64,000 nucleotides of DNA from JAUIET01 sp045106985 (GTDB lineage: Bacteria; Pseudomonadota; Gammaproteobacteria; Pseudomonadales; JAUIET01): positions 1 through 64,000 of the forward strand of contig JBGCFQ010000009.1 in assembly GCA_045106985.1 (NCBI GenBank), given 5' to 3'. Under the pieces are notes generated by a model. The model ran no database searches and had not been told where the DNA came from. It saw only the letters and a list, made by a program, of their open reading frames with translations. The first letter of the stretch is position 1. The number at the start of each line of letters is the position of its first letter. Positions 35,082 through 43,364 of this stretch are shown here, one piece after another. The translations under genes were made by a program, and so were the position numbers.

Positions 35082-35477
35082 TTAACTGGCCTGCTTAAGC
35101 CCAACCTGGGTTTCAATCGCCCCCAGCAATTCGTTCTTGCTAAATGGCTTGGTTAAATACTGATCAGAACCAACGATTCGACCCTTGGCTTTATCAAACA
35201 GGCCGTCCTTACTCGATAGCATAATGACCGGTGTTGATTTGAATTCGCTATTGTTCTTTACCAATGCACAGGTTTGATAGCCATCTAATCTGGGCATCAT
35301 GATATCTACAAATATTAGATCAGGTTTGTTGTCGGCGATTTTAGCCAGCGCATCAAAACCATCGATAGCGGTAATTACCGTACAACCTTCCTTTTGAAGC
35401 AAGGTCTCCGCTGTACGCCTAATGGTCTTGCTATCATCAATGACCATTATTTTTAAATTCTCAAAATTTGCTGCCAT
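35082..35477 (-). CDS. pilG: Response regulator PilG
   Basis: A stand-alone 131-residue receiver domain: VIDDSKTIRRTAETLLQKEG, phospho-Asp in LIFVDIMMPRLDGYQT (about 56-60), and YLTKPFSK at the end. PilG is phosphorylated by ChpA and promotes pilus extension in Pseudomonas. It is first in the cluster and divergent from gshB. Two TGTATAC copies (35492 and 35521) lie just upstream of its start. Confidence 0.94.
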   Translation of the reverse strand: MAANFENLKIMVIDDSKTIRRTAETLLQKEGCTVITAIDGFDALAKIADNKPDLIFVDIMMPRLDGYQTCALVKNNSEFKSTPVIMLSSKDGLFDKAKGRIVGSDQYLTKPFSKNELLGAIETQVGLKQAS

Positions 35478-35680
35478 GGTTCCGCCTGCAGTGTATACCT
35501 AAGTTGTAAAGATTTGGCCTTGTATACAATAAGCACTTGTTATCTATTTAACTGCCGCTTGGCAGCTTGTATTGTGCTAATTTCCCCACAAATTAATAGC
35601 CTACAAATGTACATAAATAAAGCTAACTGCTTAGACTAAGTACATAAAAGATACTCAGCACTCATTTTTAAGGAAAACCA

Positions 35681-36643
35681 ATGTCAATAAAGCTCGGTGT
35701 AGTCATGGATCCCATTGAAGCCATCAACTACAAAAAAGACAGTACGCTTGCCATGCTATGGGCTGCTCAGGATAAAAACTGGGACCTGTACTACATGGAG
35801 CAACACGATTTGTATATTACAGGAGGGGAGCCGCGCGCGTCGATGCGAAAACTAAAGGTTTTTCACGATCAGCATCATTGGTTTGAACTCGGCGAACCCG
35901 AAGAGCATCCAGTGGATGAGTTAGACATAGTTTTGATGCGAAAAGACCCACCTTTCGATAATGAATTTGTTTACAGCACTTATATTTTAGAGGCAGCCGA
36001 GCGACGTGGTTGTTTTGTAGTCAACCCTCCGCGGGCCTTACGCGACGCCAACGAAAAAATTACCGCCACTTTGTTTGCGGATTGCGCACCTCCGCATGTT
36101 GTGACAGCCAACGAACAGCGAATTCGGGCGTTTCATGCTGAGCACCAGGACGTGATTTTGAAACCACTAGACGGCATGGGCGGCACAAATATTTTTCGAG
36201 CAAAACCGGATGAAGCTAATCTTGGTGTGATCATCGAAGTACTGACCAATTTTGGTCAAAATACGATCATGGTACAGAAGTTTATTCCAGAAATTAGCGA
36301 CGGCGATAAACGCATTTTGATGATTGATGGCGAACCTGTTGATTATTGCCTGGCGCGCCTTGCCTCAAAAGGGGAAACTCGCGCTAACTTAGCCGCGGGC
36401 GGGCGCGGTGAAGCTCGGCCACTGACTGAGCGAGATCGCTGGATTTGTGACAAAGTTAAGCTATTTTTACAAGAGAGCCATTTATTATTTGTGGGCCTCG
36501 ATGTGATTGGTGATTATTTAACCGAAGTAAATGTCACTAGCCCTACCTGCATTCGTGAAATTGATGCAGCATATGGCACAGATATCGGCGGTCAATTTAT
36601 TGATTGCGTGGAACGCAAATATCTTGCCAGAGAAAAGAACTAG
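35681..36643 (+). CDS. gshB: Glutathione synthetase
   Basis: GshB joins gamma-glutamylcysteine and glycine with ATP to make glutathione. The 320-residue protein is an ATP-grasp enzyme with the family opening LGVVMDPIEAINYKKDSTLA, LMRKDPPFDNEFVYSTY, LKPLDGMGGTNIFR and VNVTSPTCIREID. A good ribosome site (AAGGAAAAC) precedes the ATG. It is divergent from pilG, as in Pseudomonas. Confidence 0.97.
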   Translation: MSIKLGVVMDPIEAINYKKDSTLAMLWAAQDKNWDLYYMEQHDLYITGGEPRASMRKLKVFHDQHHWFELGEPEEHPVDELDIVLMRKDPPFDNEFVYSTYILEAAERRGCFVVNPPRALRDANEKITATLFADCAPPHVVTANEQRIRAFHAEHQDVILKPLDGMGGTNIFRAKPDEANLGVIIEVLTNFGQNTIMVQKFIPEISDGDKRILMIDGEPVDYCLARLASKGETRANLAAGGRGEARPLTERDRWICDKVKLFLQESHLLFVGLDVIGDYLTEVNVTSPTCIREIDAAYGTDIGGQFIDCVERKYLAREKN

Positions 36644-36658
36644 AACAACGGATTATTC

Positions 36659-37573
36659 ATGAGTCAGGCGCCAGCAGTTAGCAGTATTAACTACGTATCA
36701 TTCAATCTTGATCGTTTAGGCACAGCCTTGTCGTTTGCTGTTGCTGCGCACGCCGCCATTCTGCTTGGTATTACTTTTACTGCTGAAATAAATAATATTC
36801 GAACTCAGCAGTTAGAAATTACTCTGGCGCAATTTCGCGAAGAAAGCGTCGATGACGCTGACTATCTTGCGGACCAAGATCAGCAAGCAAGCGGCACCGA
36901 GCTGGAAAAGTCCTTGTTGTCGTCGCCAGAAGTTGCAGACTTTCAGGACGTTGAAGTGAACGAAGTCAGAAAAATGGCCCAACAGCAACGCATGGAAGAA
37001 GCACAGGCACGCGAGGCTAATGTGCTTTTCACCGAAAGCCATTCAGATACAAAGGTGCAGATTACCGAGCGCTCAGAAGAAAAAAATAAGGTCGACACCC
37101 AGGACATGTTGACTGAAGAACAACTAATGGGCGAAATTGCATCACTTGCAGCTAAGCTTGACCAATACAAAGAGGAAGCCGCAAAAAGCCCTAGGGTTCG
37201 TCGCATAACTTCGGTGTCGACTAAACGCGCGATGGACGCCCTGTATTTGCTGAAGTGGGAGCGCGAGATAGAACGTACGGGAAATCAATACTACCCAGAA
37301 ACAGCGCGCGCACAAGAGCTTTACGGCAACCTAAGCCTAATGGTGACAGTGCTGCCCAACGGCGCTGTATCGAATATACAGCTGCTTCAGTCTTCAGGAC
37401 ACAAAATCCTTGATGACGCCGCCATCAATATCGTTGAGAAGTCTTCTCCTTTCGAGCCTTTCTCTGCAGAGATGTCTAAGGAAATTGATAAACTTGAAAT
37501 TGTGCGAACCTGGCATTTTCAAAAGAACCACCTCGACACCAACGTAAAGTCATTAAGCAAATCTGACCAATAG
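36659..37573 (+). CDS. TonB-family energy transducer (TonB3-like)
   Basis: The 304-residue protein has one N-terminal membrane helix (TALSFAVAAHAAILLGITF, about 20-40). A long acidic, Gln/Glu-rich, partly coiled middle follows (about 50-190), in place of the proline-rich rod common in TonB. The C-terminal TonB domain reads YPETARAQELYGNLSLMVTV and SPFEPFSAEM. It is 15 bp after gshB and before algH. The Pseudomonas gene in the same place, tonB3, is reported to be needed for normal twitching, so a pilus link rather than iron uptake is likely. Confidence 0.88.
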   Translation: MSQAPAVSSINYVSFNLDRLGTALSFAVAAHAAILLGITFTAEINNIRTQQLEITLAQFREESVDDADYLADQDQQASGTELEKSLLSSPEVADFQDVEVNEVRKMAQQQRMEEAQAREANVLFTESHSDTKVQITERSEEKNKVDTQDMLTEEQLMGEIASLAAKLDQYKEEAAKSPRVRRITSVSTKRAMDALYLLKWEREIERTGNQYYPETARAQELYGNLSLMVTVLPNGAVSNIQLLQSSGHKILDDAAINIVEKSSPFEPFSAEMSKEIDKLEIVRTWHFQKNHLDTNVKSLSKSDQ

Positions 37574-37637
37574 GATTTTTGCCTATTGTGTTGGCCTTGG
37601 CTCTTGCCTCTAAGGCTTGGGAAGCGAATAATGAATT

Positions 37638-38201
37638 ATGACGATTCCCGAATACCCAAGTTTAGTTAACCAATTTCTGCTGGCAATGCCCAGCCTGCAC
37701 AGCTCTATCTTTACCAGTAGTCTAACGTTTTTGTTTGAACACTCAGAAGAAGGTGCCGCGGGATTGGTAATCAACAAGGCGATCGACATGTCGGTTGAAG
37801 ATGTGTTTATGCAACTAGAAATGCCTGTGGATGGCGCGAAGGCTGGCGACCAGGTATTGATAGGCGGCCCGGTATCTCCACAACAGGGATTTGTAGTCCA
37901 TCGCAAAGGCGAGTGGAAGGAAACCTTATCGGTGTCTGCTGACCTGCAGATCAGCACGTCGCTAGACATACTGCACTCACTGGCCAACGATGAGGGTCCC
38001 GACGAGGCCATCGTAATCCTTGGTTACGCTGGCTGGGGTCCCGGGCAGTTGGAAGAAGAGTTGAGCAGCAACGCCTGGCTAACACTGGATGTTGACCCTG
38101 ATATAATTTTTGACACCCCTCTTGCTGAGCGCACAGACAAGGCAGCACAACGACTAGGCTTCGATCTGAGCAAGTTAGGCATTTGCGCTGGCCATGCCTA
38201 A
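37638..38201 (+). CDS. algH: YqgE/AlgH family protein
   Basis: This 187-residue protein matches UPF0301/AlgH: NQFLLAMPSL at the start, GAAGLVINKAIDM and VLIGGPVSPQQGFVVH, and LGYAGWGPGQLEEEL near residue 135. The molecular role of the family is not settled; AlgH was named for an effect on alginate in Pseudomonas. It is directly followed by ruvX, whose ATG overlaps its stop, a pairing conserved across gammaproteobacteria. Confidence 0.93.
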   Translation: MTIPEYPSLVNQFLLAMPSLHSSIFTSSLTFLFEHSEEGAAGLVINKAIDMSVEDVFMQLEMPVDGAKAGDQVLIGGPVSPQQGFVVHRKGEWKETLSVSADLQISTSLDILHSLANDEGPDEAIVILGYAGWGPGQLEEELSSNAWLTLDVDPDIIFDTPLAERTDKAAQRLGFDLSKLGICAGHA

Positions 38202-38635
38202 TGGGTGGTTCATTGCGTACGGTGTTGGGCTTTGATTACGGCACAAAACAGATTGGTGCCGCCTTACTGCAAGCACCATTAGACTTTGCAACACCGCTGT
38301 GTGTGCATCGATCCCGAGACGGCAAACCGGATTGGGTCGCGCTGGAAGCCTTGATTAAAGAGTGGCGTCCCCAAATCTGTGTTGTTGGTCTTGCACTTAA
38401 TATGGACGGTACTAGCAGTGATTTGGCAGAACGTTGCTTACGCTTCAGCCGTCAGCTCGAAGGGCGTTTCGCCCATGAGTACAACTTCTCAGTTGAGATG
38501 CAAGATGAGCGTCTGAGCAGCGTAGAGGCAAAGGAGTTGATTGCGGAACTGCACGGTAACGTTGACTATCGTAAAGTGCCAGCCGACAGTTTGGCTGCAA
38601 AAATTATTTTAGAGCGTTGGCAGACCAAAGCCTGA
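38201..38635 (+). CDS. ruvX: RuvX/YqgF, Holliday-junction resolvase-like RNase H-fold nuclease
   Basis: RuvX (YqgF) is an RNase H-fold protein linked to Holliday junction resolution and pre-16S rRNA processing. The 144-residue product from the ATG at 38201 begins MGGSLRTVLGFDYGTKQIG. Acidic site residues are in FDYG, DERLSS and PADSLAAKII. A TTG 18 bp upstream is an alternative start, but the ATG overlaps the algH stop (TAATG), the usual coupling. No pyrR or pyrB follows, unlike in Pseudomonas. Confidence 0.93.
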   Translation: MGGSLRTVLGFDYGTKQIGAALLQAPLDFATPLCVHRSRDGKPDWVALEALIKEWRPQICVVGLALNMDGTSSDLAERCLRFSRQLEGRFAHEYNFSVEMQDERLSSVEAKELIAELHGNVDYRKVPADSLAAKIILERWQTKA

Positions 38636-38703
38636 GTAGGCAATCTTGCAACCTGGGCTTTGCAACTGTCAATGATTGATCGCAACTGTCCAACACGCTT
38701 TGC

Positions 38704-39894
38704 TTAACGGCGTCGAACTTTCGGTTGAGATGTATCTTCGTCTTCCATTTTCATGCTGTACGATCCGCTGCTTGACGACGAGCTGTCTGATGATCTGCCT
38801 GTGTCCGCAAAGCCTCTCTGTTGATTAGGCTTGTCGTCGCCCAGCTTGATCATTAATCTCAAATCGTTGGCGGAGTCAGCATGCGACAACGCATCTTCGT
38901 AGGTGATTTCGCCGGCTTTATACAATTCGTAAAGCGCTTGATCGAAAGTCTGCATGCCAAGTTCGTTGGATTTTTTCATCAGTTCTTTAAGCTGATGCAC
39001 TTCGCCTTTTCGAATCAGGTCTTGTGCAAGTGGCGTATTTAATAGTACCTCCACAACCGCGCGGCGACCTTTCCCATCCGCGGTAGGAATTAACTGCTGC
39101 GCGACCATACCCTTCAAGTTCAGTGATAAGTCCATCCACAATTGATTGTGTCGCTCCGCAGGAAAGAAATGCAGGATACGATCAAGGGCTTGGTTCGCGT
39201 TATTGGCGTGCAACGTGCACAAGCACAAGTGACCCGTTTCAGCGAAGGTAATCGCTTGCTCCATGGTCTCCAGTGTACGCACTTCGCCGATCATAATAAC
39301 GTCGGGCGCTTGGCGCAGCATGTTTTTTAGCGCTACTTCAAAACTGGCACAATCAATACCAACCTCACGTTGAGTGACAATGCAGGATTGATGCTGATGG
39401 ATGTATTCGATCGGGTCCTCTACGCAAATAATATGACCCGTAGAGTGCCGATTGCGATGGCCTATCATGGAAGCCAGCGATGTTGATTTGCCCGTACCAG
39501 TGGCGCCAACAAAAATTATCAAACCGCGCTTGGTCATCGCCAGGTCTTTTATGATCTCTGGTAAGGACAAATCTTCAATAGTGGGTATGTTAGTTTCAAT
39601 ACGGCGTAAAACCATGCCAACCAGGTTTCGCTGATAAAAAGCGCTAACCCTAAAACGGCCGGTACCGCGAGCACTAATAGCGAAGTTACACTCTCGATCT
39701 TCAGCAAACTCCCGGCGCTGACGCTCATTCATTACACCCAGCACGGTCTCTCTGGTTTTTTCCGGACTTAAGGGCGTAGTGGTCACTGGCATTACACGAC
39801 CATTAATTTTCATGCTTGGCGGAACGCCGGCTGTAATAAACAGGTCAGATGCGCCCTTCTCAACCATTAATGCCAGAAGTTTATCGATTTGCAC
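38704..39894 (-). CDS. pilU: Type IV pilus retraction ATPase PilU
   Basis: PilU is a PilT-like hexameric ATPase that assists retraction of type IV pili. The 396-residue protein has Walker A GATGTGKST (about 130-138), the Asp-box and Walker B regions (APDVIMIGEVRTLETMEQAI) and TGHLCLCTLHANNANQALDR. Its C-terminal tail of about 45 residues is rich in serine and charged residues, longer than that of PilT. It is downstream of pilT with a 97 bp gap. Confidence 0.94.
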   Translation of the reverse strand: MQIDKLLALMVEKGASDLFITAGVPPSMKINGRVMPVTTTPLSPEKTRETVLGVMNERQRREFAEDRECNFAISARGTGRFRVSAFYQRNLVGMVLRRIETNIPTIEDLSLPEIIKDLAMTKRGLIIFVGATGTGKSTSLASMIGHRNRHSTGHIICVEDPIEYIHQHQSCIVTQREVGIDCASFEVALKNMLRQAPDVIMIGEVRTLETMEQAITFAETGHLCLCTLHANNANQALDRILHFFPAERHNQLWMDLSLNLKGMVAQQLIPTADGKGRRAVVEVLLNTPLAQDLIRKGEVHQLKELMKKSNELGMQTFDQALYELYKAGEITYEDALSHADSANDLRLMIKLGDDKPNQQRGFADTGRSSDSSSSSSGSYSMKMEDEDTSQPKVRRR

Positions 39895-39991
39895 GTGCTT
39901 GCCCTTTAAATTCTAGTTTGTGTATTTTCAAATGGGCTAGGCCCTTTTTTAGCTACAGTTAGTGTCTGTTGTCTGGCTAATTGGCAAAGAA

Positions 39992-41026
39992 CTAAAAGTT
40001 CTCTGGCATTTTCGCTTTCTCTTTTGCCGCTTCGCGGCTGATCAATCGCTTCTCAACCATATCGGTCAGGCATTGGTCCATTGTCTGCATACCTAAAGAT
40101 CCGCCGGTTTGAATAGCCGAGTACATTTGCGCCACCTTATCTTCACGAATCAGATTGCGAATAGCTGAGGTACCAATCATGATTTCGTGCGCAGCAATCC
40201 GCCCGCCGCCGCTTTTCTTCAGCAAGGTTTGAGATACAACGGCTTGCAAAGACTCAGACAACATTGATCGAACCATCGCTTTTTCAGTAGCAGGAAATAC
40301 GTCAACAACACGGTCAATAGTTTTTGCCGCTGATGTTGTATGCAGGGTACCAAACACAAGGTGTCCCGTTTCTGCTGCGGTTAATGCTAGTCGAATAGTT
40401 TCCAGATCTCGTAGCTCGCCTACCAAAATAGTATCCGGATCTTCACGAAGTGCTGAACGCAGCGCTTCAGTGAAGCCATGCGTGTCGCGATGAACTTCAC
40501 GCTGATTGACCAAGCATTTCTTGCTTTCATGCACAAATTCAATCGGGTCTTCAATGGTAAGAATATGTTCGTATTTATTTTCGTTGATGAAATCCATCAT
40601 CGCCGCGAGCGTGGTGCTTTTACCAGACCCGGTAGGCCCCGTGATTAAACAAAGTCCGCGGGGCACCAATGATATGTCTCGAAACACCTGGCCCATACCT
40701 AATTCTTCCATGGTTAACACCTTGGATGGAATGGTACGAAAAACCGCGCCTGCGCCTCGATTCTGATTGAAAGCATTGACACGAAAACGGGCTACACCAG
40801 GAACCTCAAACGAGAAGTCAGTTTCAAGGAATTCTTCAAAGTCCTTACGCTGCTTATCATTCATTATCTCGTAAATCAAAGCGTGGACTTCCGAATGGTC
40901 CATCGCCGGCAGGTTGATTCTGCGCACATCGCCGTCGACACGAATCATTGGAGGGAGGCCCGCCGACAGATGCAAATCTGAGGCGCCCTGTTTTGCACTA
41001 AAGGCAAGCAGTTCAGTAATATCCAT
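39992..41026 (-). CDS. pilT: Type IV pilus retraction ATPase PilT
   Basis: PilT drives pilus disassembly and twitching. From the ATG at 41026, which has an AAGGA ribosome site, the protein is 344 residues and opens MDITELLAFSAKQGASDLHL, the standard PilT start; the frame is open 19 codons further. Motifs are Walker A ITGPTGSGKSTT (about 128-139), LREDPDTILVGELRDLETI and the AIRNLIRE C-terminal region. It is divergent from yggS, as in Pseudomonas. Confidence 0.97.
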   Translation of the reverse strand: MDITELLAFSAKQGASDLHLSAGLPPMIRVDGDVRRINLPAMDHSEVHALIYEIMNDKQRKDFEEFLETDFSFEVPGVARFRVNAFNQNRGAGAVFRTIPSKVLTMEELGMGQVFRDISLVPRGLCLITGPTGSGKSTTLAAMMDFINENKYEHILTIEDPIEFVHESKKCLVNQREVHRDTHGFTEALRSALREDPDTILVGELRDLETIRLALTAAETGHLVFGTLHTTSAAKTIDRVVDVFPATEKAMVRSMLSESLQAVVSQTLLKKSGGGRIAAHEIMIGTSAIRNLIREDKVAQMYSAIQTGGSLGMQTMDQCLTDMVEKRLISREAAKEKAKMPENF

Positions 41027-41186
41027 ATCGTTCCTTACGAAATATAGAAAGCGTTGATTATTAGCATGGAGCTCTTTACACAAAAGCTTAGGCTATAATT
41101 TGCCGCTTTGCTGGGCTGCACCACGTGCACAACATGGTTTTATTGCAGTCCTCTTACTTAGTATGCCGCGCCAGAGTAGATACCGA

Positions 41187-41873
41187 ATGACAAACTTGGA
41201 AGACAATTTCACAAAACTGCAGGATCGCATTCATGCAGCGTGCACAAAGCACTCAAGCCGAGCGAAAAATGTGCAGCTACTCGCGGTAAGCAAGCGTCAC
41301 GGTGCCGAAAGTGTGCGAACGGTGTACAAGCTCGGTCAGCGGGCGTTTGCTGAAAATTACCTGCAGGAGGCGCTGGAGAAACAACAGGCGCTTGAAGAGC
41401 TCGATATCGATTGGCACTTCATTGGCAGCATTCAGAAGAATAAAACACGAGCCCTGGCGACCCACTTCGACTGGGTACACAGCGTTGATCGCCTGCTGGT
41501 TGCTGAACGCTTGGCTGACCAGCGCCCGGTCGATAGAGGGCAATTAAATATTTGCCTGCAGGTGAACATTGATAACGAAGCTTCAAAAAGTGGTTTTCGC
41601 GTAAGCGCTCTTAAGGAGGCCGTCGACCATGTTCTGTCACTTAAAATACTCAGCTTGCGGGGCTTAATGGCCATACCTGAAGCCGGAGCCGATACCGCCA
41701 AGCGGCGGGCCTCCATGGAGGCAATGAAGCACTGTTTTGATGAGTTGAATTCGACCGGAGCCGGCATGGATACCTTATCTATGGGAATGTCGGCCGACCT
41801 GGAGATCGCCGTTCAAGCAGGTGCTACAATGCTTCGCGTCGGCGAGGCATTATTCGGCCCTCGCGTGCCCTGA
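41187..41873 (+). CDS. yggS: PLP homeostasis protein YggS (PROSC family)
   Basis: YggS binds pyridoxal phosphate and keeps its free level and amino acid balance steady; no reaction is known. From the ATG at 41187 the protein has 228 residues, the normal size. It contains LLAVSKRHGAESV with the PLP-binding lysine near residue 34, FAENYLQEA, WHFIGSIQKNKT and LSMGMSADLEIAVQAGATMLR. The longer frame from 41100 would include the pilT-side promoter region and is unlikely. proC follows after 18 bp. Confidence 0.94.
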   Translation: MTNLEDNFTKLQDRIHAACTKHSSRAKNVQLLAVSKRHGAESVRTVYKLGQRAFAENYLQEALEKQQALEELDIDWHFIGSIQKNKTRALATHFDWVHSVDRLLVAERLADQRPVDRGQLNICLQVNIDNEASKSGFRVSALKEAVDHVLSLKILSLRGLMAIPEAGADTAKRRASMEAMKHCFDELNSTGAGMDTLSMGMSADLEIAVQAGATMLRVGEALFGPRVP

Positions 41874-41891
41874 GGGGTTTTAGGAAAAGAA

Positions 41892-42722
41892 GTGATTCAA
41901 ACAACAAAAATTGCATTCATCGGTGCTGGCAATATGGCCAGCGCTTTAATAGGCGGTATGCTTGGCGAAGGCTTCACCGTAGCTAATATTCGAGCTACCG
42001 ACCCTTATCAACCGAGCCTGGACAGCCTTCGAGCGCAATTCGGCGTTAGCGAAGCAGCAAATAACGTTGCCGCCGCTGATTGGGCCGATGTGGTGGTTTT
42101 AGCGGTAAAACCGCAAGTAATGAAGGATGTAATCACGGAGCTAAGAGCTGCTAAGCTCAATGCATTACCTCTGTTTATTTCAATTGCTGCCGGAATTACC
42201 TCAGCGAGTATTCAGGCTTGGCTGGGGCAGCCAGCCTCGATAGTGCGTTGCATGCCGAACACACCGGCGCTAATGCAATTGGGTGCTTCCGGTTTGTGCG
42301 CTAGTGCGCTAGTGAGCGCTGAGCAGCGAGAACTCACAGATGCCATATTGTCGGCCGTAGGCATCACATGCTGGGTTGAAAATGAAGGTCAGCTGGATGC
42401 AGTGACCGCCGTTTCTGGCAGCGGCCCGGCTTATTTTTTTGCTGTGATGGAAGCGATGCAAAATGTTGCCATTAGCATGGGACTGGACGAAGCGGTGGCT
42501 GCAAAATTTGTACAGCAGACCGCCCTCGGTGCTGCACGCATGGCGCAAGACAGCGATGTGGATGTGGCTGAATTACGACGCCGCGTCAGCTCACCAGGCG
42601 GCACCACTCTAGCGGCGCTGCAGCAGTTAGAAGCAGGCGGCTTGGATGACTTGTTCGCGGTTGCTCTTGAGGCTGCGCGCGCTCGTGCAGAGGAAATGGG
42701 GCGCGAGCTCGGCGACATCTAA
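41892..42722 (+). CDS. proC: Pyrroline-5-carboxylate reductase
   Basis: ProC reduces pyrroline-5-carboxylate to proline. The 276-residue protein begins at GTG and has the NAD(P) motif IAFIGAGNMASALIGGML, VLAVKPQ, RCMPNTPALM and the ProC signature SSPGGTTLAALQQLEAGGL. yggS-proC-yggT is a conserved trio. Confidence 0.97.
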   Translation: MIQTTKIAFIGAGNMASALIGGMLGEGFTVANIRATDPYQPSLDSLRAQFGVSEAANNVAAADWADVVVLAVKPQVMKDVITELRAAKLNALPLFISIAAGITSASIQAWLGQPASIVRCMPNTPALMQLGASGLCASALVSAEQRELTDAILSAVGITCWVENEGQLDAVTAVSGSGPAYFFAVMEAMQNVAISMGLDEAVAAKFVQQTALGAARMAQDSDVDVAELRRRVSSPGGTTLAALQQLEAGGLDDLFAVALEAARARAEEMGRELGDI

Positions 42723-42776
42723 TAGGTAGGCTGGCTGGTAACACGAGAACCGGAACAAGAAGAAGAGGTAGAAGTA

Positions 42777-43364
42777 ATGGACGTAGCGTCTGACATTGGC
42801 GTTTTTCTAATACGCAGCGTATTAATGCTGTTTTTGATGTTGGTGATGATCAGGGTGTTGTTGCAGGTGGCACGCGCTGATTTTTATAACCCAATTTCGC
42901 AGGCAATAGTAAAGATAACGAATCCTTTGCTGTTGCCGCTCAGACGCATTGTCCCGGGTTTTGCAGGCATAGACATGGCTGGCATTGTATTGGCTTTATT
43001 GATTCAGTTTGTTGCCATAATCGCATTGTTTAGTCTTAACGGGTTTGGGTTTCCGCCAATTGCTAATATGGTTGCCTGGGCAGGCTTGGGTTTAATTGCG
43101 CTTATTCTGGATATTTACTGGGTAACGGTGCTGGTGGGAATCGTAGCGTCCTTCGTTGCCGCTCATAACCCTCATCCTGCACTGCTGTTGTTACGTCAAT
43201 TTACGGAACCGGTGTTAGCGCCTTTTCGCAAGATTCTTCCCGATATGGGCGGTTTGGACCTTTCGCCCATCCTGTTTTTTTTGAGCTTAGGGGTATGCGA
43301 AATTTTACTTATTAACGGTGCCAAGGCAGTAGGCGTTCCTGGTTCCTTGGTGTTGGGATTTTAG
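42777..43364 (+). CDS. yggT: YggT family membrane protein
   Basis: The 195-residue membrane protein is two repeats of the YGGT domain, each with the signature N-P-[hydrophobic]-L-x-P-[LF]-R (NPLLLPLRRIVPGFAGIDM at about 46-65, and PVLAPFRKILPDMGGLDLSP in the second half). About four to six membrane helices are expected. The family is linked to osmotic stress and cell shape in various bacteria but its function is unclear. Its stop shares one base with the metX GTG start. Confidence 0.92.
   Translation: MDVASDIGVFLIRSVLMLFLMLVMIRVLLQVARADFYNPISQAIVKITNPLLLPLRRIVPGFAGIDMAGIVLALLIQFVAIIALFSLNGFGFPPIANMVAWAGLGLIALILDIYWVTVLVGIVASFVAAHNPHPALLLLRQFTEPVLAPFRKILPDMGGLDLSPILFFLSLGVCEILLINGAKAVGVPGSLVLGF

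Noticed and set aside
37568..37588. Hairpin at the end of the tonB-like gene
   Set aside because: A 7 bp stem (CAATAGG/CCTATTG) without a following U run; not convincing as a terminator.
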